Source of the DNA: an uncultured Carnobacterium sp.
GTDB taxonomy: Bacteria; Bacillota; Bacilli; Lactobacillales; Aerococcaceae
Assembly (NCBI GenBank): GCA_937923125.1
Contig: CALALK010000202.1
Span: 1-7,596, forward strand
Direction: 5' to 3'
DNA: 7,596 bases
Positions 1 to 6,335 of the stretch are shown in pieces; the first letter of the stretch is position 1, and every line of letters begins with the position of its first letter. A model generated the notes under the pieces. The model was given only the letters and a program-made list of their open reading frames with translations. It ran no database searches and was not told the DNA's origin. Both the position numbers and the translations under genes were made by a program.

Positions 1-1650
1 TTTTCCATTCGCGTCCACAATTTTCGTTACAAAACGCGGTTGCACACGAACTCCTTTATTGGCAAAGGCTGTATAGGCAGAAGCCATTTGTTCTGGAGAG
101 ACTCCTTTTGTAAGACCTCCAAGAGCGATTCCTAAGTATTCGTCTCCTGGGTCCGTTTCGATACCGAATTGATGAACCTTCTCAATTCCTTTCTTCAATC
201 CAATTTTATCGAGTAACCAAACAGCAGGAGCATTCCAACTGTGGTTCAAGGCTTCTGTCATCGTTACCGTACCTTGATACTTTTTATTCCAGTTCTCAGG
301 CGTATATTTATCCGAACCATACGAACGTTTCTCGTCGACAAGAACGGAATTCGGTTGATACCCTTCTTCAAGAGCCGGAGTATAGACGGCTAATGGTTTA
401 AATGTTGACCCTGGCTGAGCCTGCAGCTGAGTTGCTCGGTTAAATCCACGGAAGGTATGTTTCTCGTTGGTACGTCCACCCACTGTCGCAAGAACATCCC
501 CTGTTTGAGGATCCATGGCAATCGAAGCCGCTTGAGCAACCGTACCGTCGCTAGCTTTCGGGAATAACCAACTGTGTGAGAAGGTTTCTTCCAAGTCCGC
601 TTGCATATTTTGGTCTAAACCTGTGTAGATTTTATATCCTTTGTTCAGCAAGTCTTCTTCGCTGATTCCGTATTTCGTTGTAATTTCATTAATTACCGCA
701 TCGAAATAATATGGATATTTATAACGAGCATTCGCTTCATACGTATCGGTTACGGTAATCACTTCAGCAGCTGCTTTATCGGCTTCTTCTTGCGTGATTT
801 TGCCATTATCGACCATCAACTGTAAGACGGTCGCACGGCGTTTCACCGTCGATTCCATATCGTCAATCGGATTATACACATTCGGTGCCTTTAAGCTTCC
901 TGTAAGAACAGCCGCTTCACTGATGGTTAAATCCTTCGCTCTCTTTCCGAAATAACGAAGCGACGCATTTTCAATTCCGTACGCCCCATTTCCGAAATAG
1001 GCATTATTCAAATACATCTCCAAAATTTGGTCTTTGGAATATTTCTTCTCCAACTCGAAACTCAAGAAGAGTTCTTTTGCTTTTCGCATAAATGATTGTT
1101 CTTGAGTTAAGAAAGCATTCTTCGCTAATTGTTGCGTAATCGTACTTCCTCCACCCGTCACTCGGCCACGGTTCATTAAGAGGCCAAATGTCGCACGAAG
1201 CAGCCCCATCGGATCGAATCCATGGTGGTCATAGAAACGTTTATCCTCTGTGGAAACAAGCGCGTTAATCATATTCGGAGAAATCTGGTCTATGGTTAGA
1301 AATTCCCCTTTATTGATATTCAGTACGCCAGCTTCTTGGTTATTGCGGTCATATACTTCTGTCACTTGGACCATCCCAGCACGTAATCCACTCACATCGG
1401 TTGTCTTTGCGGAATAAACTAAAAATCCCGTAAACAATGTTACTACCGTTAGCATCATTGCAAGAAGTAGCTTCGTGACATGAAATTTTCTCCAAAAGCG
1501 ACGAATCGCCATCATGATTTTATGATTCCAAATACTCTTTATAATGGATTGTTTTTGTGGTTCTTCAGTATGACGATGCTCGAGTTCATTGTCTTGTTCG
1601 ACTTCGATATTTTCTTCGTCATGATTCTGATTGTTAAATTCTTCGTTCAT
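1..1650 (-). CDS. pbp2A: Class A penicillin-binding protein, PBP2a-like (3'-truncated by window edge)
   Basis: Bifunctional peptidoglycan glycosyltransferase/transpeptidase, anchored in the membrane with its catalytic domains outside. It polymerises lipid II and cross-links the stem peptides. Translating the open minus-strand frame gives 550 residues with no stop. Residues 1-58 are a charged, acidic-then-basic cytoplasmic tail, and about 59-80 form a single membrane anchor. The GT51 domain spans about 95-280: the EDKRF motif holds the catalytic Glu135, GGGSTITQQLAKN lies at 167-179, and the second conserved block with the SK..ILE.YLN signature is near 193-216. In the transpeptidase domain the STFK motif holds the nucleophile Ser415 and Lys418, and SWN (the SxN motif) lies at 471-473. 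The KTG motif is expected beyond the left edge. The start is chosen by AAAGGAGG at 1657-1664, six bases before the ATG. The N-terminal half closely resembles pneumococcal PBP2a as I remember it. It is transcribed alone from a promoter at 1677-1682. About 150-250 residues are missing. Confidence 0.95.
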   Translation of the reverse strand, partial: MNEEFNNQNHDEENIEVEQDNELEHRHTEEPQKQSIIKSIWNHKIMMAIRRFWRKFHVTKLLLAMMLTVVTLFTGFLVYSAKTTDVSGLRAGMVQVTEVYDRNNQEAGVLNINKGEFLTIDQISPNMINALVSTEDKRFYDHHGFDPMGLLRATFGLLMNRGRVTGGGSTITQQLAKNAFLTQEQSFMRKAKELFLSFELEKKYSKDQILEMYLNNAYFGNGAYGIENASLRYFGKRAKDLTISEAAVLTGSLKAPNVYNPIDDMESTVKRRATVLQLMVDNGKITQEEADKAAAEVITVTDTYEANARYKYPYYFDAVINEITTKYGISEEDLLNKGYKIYTGLDQNMQADLEETFSHSWLFPKASDGTVAQAASIAMDPQTGDVLATVGGRTNEKHTFRGFNRATQLQAQPGSTFKPLAVYTPALEEGYQPNSVLVDEKRSYGSDKYTPENWNKKYQGTVTMTEALNHSWNAPAVWLLDKIGLKKGIEKVHQFGIETDPGDEYLGIALGGLTKGVSPEQMASAYTAFANKGVRVQPRFVTKIVDANGK

Positions 1651-1676
1651 TACAATCCTCCTTTTAAATTGAGTCT

Positions 1677-1717
1677 ATTATACTGTACCATAAAACCCTC
1701 TAAAACCACATAAAAAC
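1677..1717 (-). promoter_or_regulatory. pbp2A promoter with three phased upstream repeats
   Basis: On the minus strand a perfect TATAAT (1677-1682) lies 27 bases before the pbp2A ATG. There is no good -35: at 17 or 18 bases spacing the hexamers are TTTTAG or GTTTTA. Three direct repeats overlap that place: GGTTTTA at 1691-1697, GGTTTTA at 1701-1707 and the related GTTTTTA at 1711-1717, exactly 10 bases apart. A consensus -10, a poor -35 and face-of-helix repeats over the -35 region are typical of activator-dependent promoters. That a regulator binds here is inference. Confidence 0.6.
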
Positions 1718-1776
1718 TGCATACCTTTACGAAAAATTAAACGATAAATAGACCTAGCAATAAAGAGACAGTAACT

Positions 1777-1975
1777 CGTAAATGATTCCCTTGAATCCTT
1801 ACAGATATCTTCATCATTACGGTAACGTTGCACCGGTTCGAGCCTTAAAAGTCTCTCACCTTTAAATCCTCAAAAAGGGCGTACGGAATAAAATTCCTAC
1901 GCCCTTTAATTCGTTTTAATGCGAAGTCACGTTACTGTAATGATAGAATCTGTAAGTTTCTAGTCATCATTTACG
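1777..1975. repeat. Long imperfect inverted repeat enclosing a hairpin; possible structured RNA or MITE-like element
   Basis: Three blocks of the left arm pair, in order, with the right arm: 1777-1786 with 1966-1975 (10 pairs), 1798-1806 with 1948-1956 (9 pairs), and 1813-1828 with 1929-1944 (16 pairs including one G-T/G-U). Asymmetric internal loops of 11/9 and 6/3 bases separate them. Weaker similarity continues outward to about 1760 and 1992, and perhaps further, but that sequence is AT-rich and not conclusive. The 100-base interior holds the terminator-like hairpin at 1872-1907. No transposase or convincing ORF is present. It could be a structured RNA, a diverged inverted duplication or a small non-autonomous element. 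The pairing is seen directly; its role is unknown. Confidence 0.8.
1872..1907 (-). terminator. Terminator-like hairpin inside the inverted repeat
   Basis: AAAGGGCGTA (1874-1883) pairs with TACGCCCTTT (1898-1907), and GGAAT (1885-1889) pairs with ATTCC (1893-1897). There is a single bulged C at 1884 and a three-base loop. Read on the minus strand, the stem ends in five Ts (1876-1872), which fits rho-independent termination. On the plus strand the tail is only three Ts followed by AATTCG, so termination that way would be weak. No annotated gene needs it: murA already ends at 2152-2177 and the pbp promoter lies beyond it. It may therefore end an unannotated short transcript. Confidence 0.6.
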
Positions 1976-2051
1976 TTTGCAACTGCACTTTATTTTTTTA
2001 CGAATAATCTTTAACTTTTCTTTATACAACAGAAAAATGTACGTTATAAGG

Positions 2052-2087
2052 TTTAACCAATATAAGGTATACCTTATATTAGTTAAA
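2052..2087. repeat. 36-base near-perfect palindrome, no spacer
   Basis: Each half is 18 bases and 17 of 18 positions are complementary; the one mismatch is C2058 against A2081. The central 22 bases (2059-2080) are perfect and centre on GGTATACC. With no loop and an AT-rich flank it is a poor terminator and looks more like a dimeric-protein binding site or a recombination/insertion scar. It lies just downstream of the murA terminator and abuts a weak minus-strand promoter-like pair: TTATAA (revcomp of 2044-2049) and TATAAA (revcomp of 2021-2026), with 17-base spacing. Confidence 0.75.
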
Positions 2088-2151
2088 AGTAATATTGCTT
2101 GTTCTTATTGTTGTATTAAGGAAAATCGGAGCCACTATGAATTTTATGCGC

Positions 2152-2177
2152 AAAAAAAGAGAGGTTGCCCTCTCTTT
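2152..2177 (-). terminator. murA rho-independent terminator
   Basis: Read on the minus strand, a nine-base perfect stem (2177-2169 with 2164-2156) closes a four-base loop and ends in seven Ts (2158-2152). It starts 12 bases after the murA stop codon and so ends the DUF1146-murA transcript. Confidence 0.93.
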
Positions 2178-2189
2178 CGTGATTCGTTA

Positions 2190-3506
2190 TTAGACTGCAA
2201 AAAGACGCTCTAAGTCTTCGTGAGTAAATGCTTGTCCGTCTGGTTCGTCCACACGTTCAATCGTTGCACCTAATGCACGTAATTTTTGATGGAACTCATA
2301 ATAACCACGGTCCAAGAATTGTAAGTCTGTTACTCGTGTATATCCTTTTGCAACCATTCCAGCGATGATTAACGCTGCAGCAGCACGTAAGTCTGTCGCA
2401 CGTACTTCAGCACCTGATAATACAGATGCACCACTCATCACAGCTGTATGTGAGTCAATACGGAATTGCGCACCCATACGACGCATTTCTTCTAAGTGGT
2501 TGAAACGATTCTCGAATACTGTTTCCGTCATTGTGCTTGTACCAGTTGCTAATAATTGTGCAATCGTCATTTGTGCTTGCATATCTGTTGGGAAACCTGG
2601 GTGAGGTAAAGTTTTCACGTCAGTTGGTTTCAACTCATCTGGACCGATGACACGGATTCCGTCTTCTTCTTCGATAAATTGAACACCCATTTCGCCTAAT
2701 TTAGAAATTAATGGTTGGTTATGTTCTGCAATCGCATCTTCGATAAACACATCGCCTTTTGTAACGGCAGCCGCTACCATGAATGTACCCGCTTCGATAC
2801 GGTCTGGGATAATAGAGTGAATCGTTCCATCCAAACGTTCTACCCCTTCAATACGCATGTTTTCTGTTCCAGCACCGACAATTTTCGCACCCATCTTATT
2901 TAAGATATTTGCTAAGTCAACGATTTCTGGCTCACGCGCTACGTTTTCGAGGTATGTTGTTCCTTTTGCTAAAGTCGCAGCCATCATAATGTTTTGAGTA
3001 GCTCCAACAGATGGGAAATCTAAGTAAATACGAGCCCCGTGAAGTTCTTCCGCATGCGCTTCGATATAACCTTCTGTTTGAACGATTGTCGCACCCATTG
3101 CTTCGAACCCTTTTAAGTGAAGGTCGATTGGACGACTTCCGATAGCACATCCACCAGGCATCGCAACACGTGCATGTCCAAAACGTGCTAATAATGGTCC
3201 CATTACAACGATTGACGCACGCATTTTACTTACGTATTCAAATGCTGCAGTTGTTGTAATATCTTTTGTGGCATTTAATGTAATTGCCTTTTCTTCTTCG
3301 TCAAATGTACTTAAGACGTTTAAGCTCCCTAATACGTTTAACATCATATGTACGTCTGATAAGTTCGGTACATTTGTTAAATGCGTAACGCCTTTATCTG
3401 CTAAAATACTTGCTGCTAAAATCGGTAATACCGCATTTTTAGCTCCTTCTACTTTTACTGTTCCCTGAAGACGTGTATCGCCACCGCGCACGATCATCTT
3501 ATCCAT
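2190..3506 (-). CDS. murA: UDP-N-acetylglucosamine 1-carboxyvinyltransferase (MurA)
   Basis: Cytoplasmic enzyme that transfers enolpyruvate from PEP to UDP-GlcNAc, the first committed step of peptidoglycan synthesis and the target of fosfomycin. The 438 residues are full length. Lys23-Asn24 in EGAKNAVLP, Arg96, the catalytic-loop Cys120 in [14 protein letters not shown], Asp308 in GFPTDMQAQ and Arg400 in [10 protein letters not shown] match the known active-site residues of the family. Cys120 is retained, so intrinsic fosfomycin resistance by Cys-to-Asp exchange is not expected. The start is set by GGAGG at 3514-3518, seven bases before the ATG. It lies 29 bases downstream of the DUF1146 gene and is surely co-transcribed with it. 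That pairing is typical of the MurA1/MurAA copy in Firmicutes, which often carry a second paralogue elsewhere; calling it murA1 rests on context only. Confidence 0.97.
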   Translation of the reverse strand: MDKMIVRGGDTRLQGTVKVEGAKNAVLPILAASILADKGVTHLTNVPNLSDVHMMLNVLGSLNVLSTFDEEEKAITLNATKDITTTAAFEYVSKMRASIVVMGPLLARFGHARVAMPGGCAIGSRPIDLHLKGFEAMGATIVQTEGYIEAHAEELHGARIYLDFPSVGATQNIMMAATLAKGTTYLENVAREPEIVDLANILNKMGAKIVGAGTENMRIEGVERLDGTIHSIIPDRIEAGTFMVAAAVTKGDVFIEDAIAEHNQPLISKLGEMGVQFIEEEDGIRVIGPDELKPTDVKTLPHPGFPTDMQAQMTIAQLLATGTSTMTETVFENRFNHLEEMRRMGAQFRIDSHTAVMSGASVLSGAEVRATDLRAAAALIIAGMVAKGYTRVTDLQFLDRGYYEFHQKLRALGATIERVDEPDGQAFTHEDLERLFAV

Positions 3507-3535
3507 TAAATAACCTCCAAAAACTCTCTATCCAT

Positions 3536-3766
3536 CTACTGTAATATCAATTGAATGTACTGATTTAAATAATCTGATAAATCGAATATGACTTTAGCTA
3601 TACTAGCACCCATCCAAATAGCGATGAGTAAAAAGAGGATACGGGCTTCTTGAACGCGGCCTTTTCTGAGAATCTTCTCGATTTGAATGCCTTGCAACGC
3701 CCAATAGCTTAGCATGATAAAAGCAAGAACCAATGTGATTCGAATGATTAATGTTACTTGAATCAT
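3536..3766 (-). CDS. Small DUF1146 (YwzB-like) membrane protein
   Basis: A 76-residue protein with two membrane segments (about residues 3-20 and 41-59). They are joined by a basic cytoplasmic loop containing the conserved family pattern SYWALQ..IEK..RKGRV..ARIL. This resembles B. subtilis YwzB of the DUF1146 family, whose function is unknown and which is regularly found next to murA, often between the ATP synthase operon and murA. The start is at 3766 rather than the longer in-frame ATG at 3853. The later one has a strong GGAGGAGT seven bases upstream, while the longer version would begin inside the preceding terminator stem. The ATP synthase genes commonly found upstream are absent here; an ABC operon occupies that place. 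Confidence 0.88.
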   Translation of the reverse strand: MIQVTLIIRITLVLAFIMLSYWALQGIQIEKILRKGRVQEARILFLLIAIWMGASIAKVIFDLSDYLNQYIQLILQ

Positions 3767-3781
3767 ACCTACTCCTCCAGT

Positions 3782-3800
3782 CATATACTGCCTTTCTATA
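3782..3800 (-). promoter_or_regulatory. Possible DUF1146-murA promoter (-10 candidates)
   Basis: A promoter is expected here because a strong terminator at 3819-3847 isolates this pair from the upstream operon. The minus strand offers TATAGA (3795-3800) and TATATG (3782-3787), neither with a convincing -35 at 16-18 bases. The position is inferred mainly from the terminator and the 50-base gap. Confidence 0.3.
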
Positions 3801-3818
3801 CTACCATATTTGACCATT

Positions 3819-3847
3819 AAAAAAAAGCAGGAGATATCCTCCTGCTT
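3819..3847 (-). terminator. Terminator of the ABC transporter operon
   Basis: Read on the minus strand, a nine-base perfect stem (3847-3839 with 3833-3825) closes a five-base loop and is followed by eight Ts (3826-3819). Two bases of the stop codon of the last operon gene (3846-3848) belong to the stem, so coding sequence and terminator are packed together. Confidence 0.93.
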
Positions 3848-4334
3848 ACCCAATTAAGTAAAAGCATCCTAGTCTAATAAGTGCTGCTAAAATCAGGCTT
3901 AAAAATAATATTTTTTTAGAGTCTTGAATGAATAATGCTAGTAGAGTCATCCCTAAAAACAGAGTGGGGATTGAACCTAATACTAGAGGAGGAACGCCTC
4001 CAATTTCGAAAAGTAAAATTGCCTTAATACAGAACATTAAAAATACAGAAGGCAACATCATCCTCACTAATATTCGCCCTGTAAACACTCGACTTCTGCT
4101 TCGAACCAGTATTAAAAGTCGCATACTTTCATGCTCATTAATAAAATACATCAAAATAAGAACTTCCATTACCATTAAGAAAATACTTAAAAGATGGCCA
4201 AAAAGAAAGGTAACGGGTATAAAACTGAAGTGTGCCTCGATATAAAACGACGGTAATGGATGATATAAATTCCATACTATTAACAAACCAAAAATGTAGA
4301 GAAGCCACTCTCGAATGGGAAATAACTGTTTCAT
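3846..4334 (-). CDS. ABC transporter-associated small membrane protein (162 aa), last gene of operon
   Basis: Very hydrophobic 162-residue protein of no family I can name, with about five membrane segments (about 10-24, 39-65, 93-109, 115-136, 141-161). Between segments 2 and 3 lies a basic cytoplasmic loop (residues 68-90) with the pattern MRLLILVRSRSR. A similar IRYLLIQRVGEK stands at the same place in the 168-residue protein encoded by the second gene, so the two may be distant paralogues. The start codon overlaps the ATPase stop as ATGA, which implies translational coupling; the only Shine-Dalgarno-like stretch (AAGGGAAG) lies far upstream. The context makes it a probable permease subunit, with this loop as a candidate contact with the ATPase. 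The substrate cannot be told from sequence. Confidence 0.8.
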   Translation of the reverse strand: MKQLFPIREWLLYIFGLLIVWNLYHPLPSFYIEAHFSFIPVTFLFGHLLSIFLMVMEVLILMYFINEHESMRLLILVRSRSRVFTGRILVRMMLPSVFLMFCIKAILLFEIGGVPPLVLGSIPTLFLGMTLLALFIQDSKKILFLSLILAALIRLGCFYLIG

Positions 4335-4930
4335 TGAAGAATCAGCTTCCCTTCTTCCATCAAATATTCCTTATCAAAACGTAATTCGGCCAAATTATCA
4401 TGAGCAGCAATCACAATCGATTTCCCTTCTTCATGAAGCTGTTGAACTAATTGATGAAACTGATCTAGTGATTTTTTATCTAGACCTCGAGTTGGCTCGT
4501 CTAATAAAATTAAATTTTGATCCTCCATCACAGCTTGAATAATCCCCATTTTCTGACGCATTCCAACGGAAAATTTTTTCACGTGAATTTTACTATCAAA
4601 ATCTAAATCGAAATTATTCACTAATTCTCTTATTTTCGATTCATTGTAATTTTTATTGATAGAGGCTAAAAATTTAAGATTCGTTTTTAAACTACTTTCT
4701 TCCATGAACGCTGGATTCTCAATCAAAGCTCCAATTCGTACATCACTATCTACAACAACTTCACCTCTATCCGGCTCCAAAATATCACAAAAAAGCTTAA
4801 ATAAAGTAGACTTTCCACATCCATTAGCTCCTACAATATGAATAAGCTCTCCTTGGTCAATTTTGAAATCAACCTCTTCTAAAATCACTTGAAATCCAAA
4901 TTTTTTGGATACATTTTTTAGTTCTAACAT
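4331..4930 (-). CDS. ABC transporter ATP-binding protein, BcrA-like
   Basis: Cytoplasmic ATPase that should drive the membrane proteins encoded beside it. The 199 residues form one nucleotide-binding domain with little beyond it. Walker A is GANGCGKST (34-42), Walker B is LILLDEP (140-146) with Asp144/Glu145, the D-loop is GLD (149-151) and the H-loop is His177. The signature motif is FSVGMRQKM (120-128), the SxGM variant common in bacitracin/lantibiotic-type and other ABC-2-linked ATPases, and the Q-loop position reads ALIENPAF with Glu71. Both traits point to the BcrA/NatA-like group rather than importers. The start is supported by GGGGAGG about six bases upstream. It begins 13 bases after the preceding gene and overlaps the next by four bases. 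Export, immunity or membrane remodelling are possible roles; the choice is open. Confidence 0.93.
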   Translation of the reverse strand: MLELKNVSKKFGFQVILEEVDFKIDQGELIHIVGANGCGKSTLFKLFCDILEPDRGEVVVDSDVRIGALIENPAFMEESSLKTNLKFLASINKNYNESKIRELVNNFDLDFDSKIHVKKFSVGMRQKMGIIQAVMEDQNLILLDEPTRGLDKKSLDQFHQLVQQLHEEGKSIVIAAHDNLAELRFDKEYLMEEGKLILQ

Positions 4931-4943
4931 GAGTACCTCCCCT

Positions 4944-5450
4944 TCACACTGGTAATAGATAGAATATCGTAAAATGAGATGTTAATGAAAATAGGATAGA
5001 ACCAATAATAGCCATATTTCTATTACACCCAATAGAAATCGTATAGATGATTAATCCCGAACAAATTAAATACACGCTTTTTAATAGAGCAAATATCAGC
5101 ATCTGTTTTGAAAATGCTTGTCCATTCATCATTTGGAATGGTAACACTAAGGAGAATTGAGCAACATAATAACAAACAACTGAAACTAACACTGTTCCTA
5201 ATTGATAAAATTGATAGTTTTTCTCTCCAACTCTTTGAATGAGAAGGTAACGGATATGATGTCGTCTCCAAATGACAACCCCTAGTAAAACTAATAATAC
5301 GGTGTCTGAGAAATATGCTGTAAAATGTGAAGACAATAAGTCCAGTATTAAATCACCGAAAATTTGCCCTTTTAAAACAAAAGAGACTCCAGAAACAATC
5401 GATAATCCATACACCCATTGTTGTCTTTTTCCCTTGAGGAGCTCATTCAT
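4944..5450 (-). CDS. ABC transporter-associated small membrane protein (168 aa)
   Basis: Unrecognised hydrophobic protein with about five membrane segments (about 11-27, 45-62, 82-106, 117-141, 145-166) and a basic cytoplasmic loop (61-80) carrying IRYLLIQRVGEK. Its size, segment order and this loop match the 162-residue protein of the fourth gene, which suggests an ancient duplication and a heteromeric membrane domain. GGAGGG lies about seven bases before the ATG, and the start overlaps the upstream stop as TAATG, so translation is coupled. Its place between the large membrane protein and the ATPase supports a permease role. No substrate-binding domain or signal peptide is visible. Confidence 0.82.
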   Translation of the reverse strand: MNELLKGKRQQWVYGLSIVSGVSFVLKGQIFGDLILDLLSSHFTAYFSDTVLLVLLGVVIWRRHHIRYLLIQRVGEKNYQFYQLGTVLVSVVCYYVAQFSLVLPFQMMNGQAFSKQMLIFALLKSVYLICSGLIIYTISIGCNRNMAIIGSILFSLTSHFTIFYLLPV

Positions 5451-6280
5451 TAATATCCCTCCTTCAAATCCATCTTCCTTCTAATAAATAATAGGAGAAT
5501 CGTCAAAAGACTATAAAATATCGCAGGATATACAAAAATAACCCAAGCTGAATGAGAAATAGTTTCTCCTAATAATGTGTACATTCCTGGTTGAATGAGT
5601 GATAAAACACAAATTGAATAGCCGATAATCGGGGAAAATCCACCTATAACCATTGCTAATAAAAGCGATATAATCACTAATAACAATCCACTGCATAAAT
5701 AAATGATATATCGTTTTAGGAACAATCCAACTGAAAAAACAAATGAATAGAAAATGGCGTATCCTAAGGGGATTATTACTATCGTACAGATTAAATTAAT
5801 AAAACTATTTGTCGAGAAGTTAATCGTGAAAGACCACGTCAAATAAGAACTACTCTCTTCGAAAATAAATGGTGAGTAAAATAAATGAACTAATATCGCC
5901 TGAAGGAACATTTTCACTAAGAAAACAAAATAGATTATGATAAAGTTCGTTTTAAATTGTTTTGATATAAGTGGTGAAAAGAATGTTTTTTTATGTCGTA
6001 ATCTCACAGATTGTAAATAGTCGCAATGTGTTATCCTTTGTCTGATACATTCGTGAGAAAAGAATAGCGGTGGAATCATGAATGCCAGAAAACCATATAC
6101 AGCGTCCATTACATCAATGTTACTGAATATAATCTCATAAAACAGTGGTATTCCTCCTTCAGCTCCTCCAAAATGTCCCGTTGACAAATGATAATGAATA
6201 TAGTTTAGAATCATAACGATGGAAAAAATCCAATACATAATGATCGATAGCATTGACCATTTATTTTTATAAAATATCAT
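5450..6280 (-). CDS. ABC transporter permease-like membrane protein (276 aa), first gene of operon
   Basis: Integral membrane protein with six or seven hydrophobic segments (about 9-30, 58-76, 111-137, 158-187, 192-213, 217-232, 244-266), the pattern of an ABC-2-type permease. A long basic cytoplasmic stretch after segment 2 (about 76-110) includes YLQSVRLRHKKTFF, which is reminiscent of the basic loops in the two smaller membrane proteins of the operon. I recognise no named family. The start at 6280 is preferred over the in-frame ATG at 6307 because GGGTGGTGAAAG stands before 6280, while 6307 has no ribosome site; the longer form would add nine residues. Base composition is low in GC: in the sample line 5881-5940 I count 16 G+C of 60, against 33 of 60 in yigZ at 6781-6840. 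Transfer as a cassette is possible. Confidence 0.82.
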   Translation of the reverse strand: MIFYKNKWSMLSIIMYWIFSIVMILNYIHYHLSTGHFGGAEGGIPLFYEIIFSNIDVMDAVYGFLAFMIPPLFFSHECIRQRITHCDYLQSVRLRHKKTFFSPLISKQFKTNFIIIYFVFLVKMFLQAILVHLFYSPFIFEESSSYLTWSFTINFSTNSFINLICTIVIIPLGYAIFYSFVFSVGLFLKRYIIYLCSGLLLVIISLLLAMVIGGFSPIIGYSICVLSLIQPGMYTLLGETISHSAWVIFVYPAIFYSLLTILLLFIRRKMDLKEGY

Positions 6281-6319
6281 TTCTTTCACCACCCATATCT
6301 TTATCATGTAAAAGCAAAC

Positions 6320-6335
6320 TTGTTTACGCTTTCAT
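6320..6335 (-). promoter_or_regulatory. Candidate cre (CcpA) operator at the ABC operon promoter
   Basis: The minus strand reads ATGAAAGCGTAAACAA, which fits every position of the classical cre consensus WTGNNARCGNWWWCAW. It overlaps the last two bases of the -10 box and spans roughly -9 to +8, a place where CcpA bound to HPr-Ser-P usually represses. Match and position are seen; regulation is inferred. Confidence 0.7.

Larger units (their letters stand above)
1718..2151. other. Non-coding region between the pbp2A promoter and the murA terminator
   Basis: No believable protein gene is present. Short frames on the plus strand (for example 1977-2213) have no supporting ribosome site and run into the murA terminator and the end of murA. 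The stretch contains the inverted repeat at 1777-1975 with its hairpin, the palindrome at 2052-2087, and a possible weak minus-strand promoter (2021-2049). The remainder, about 1718-1760 and 2090-2150, is plain AT-rich sequence in which I see nothing definite. Confidence 0.7.

Noticed and set aside
1480..1713. Plus-strand 77-codon frame over the pbp2A start
   Set aside because: It is antisense to the pbp2A N-terminus and promoter, has no ribosome site and no recognisable domain.
1835..1844. GGTTCGAGCC resembling a tRNA T-arm and possible attachment site
   Set aside because: No acceptor, D or anticodon arm can be built around it, and no tRNA end or integrase is present.
1777..1975. 6S RNA
   Set aside because: A long bulged stem recalls 6S RNA, but the interior holds a T-tailed terminator hairpin instead of the expected closing loop, and no conserved 6S sequence was recognised.
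2137..2193. Eighteen-residue plus-strand peptide ORF starting near GGAG
   Set aside because: It runs entirely through the murA terminator and stop region, and the spacing of the ribosome-like site is poor; most likely chance.
3767..3853. Longer DUF1146 start at 3853
   Set aside because: It would begin inside the upstream terminator stem and add residues absent from the family; 3766 has the strong GGAGGAGT site.
6281..6307. ABC permease start at 6307
   Set aside because: No ribosome binding site precedes it, whereas 6280 has GGGTGGTGAAAG at a suitable distance.
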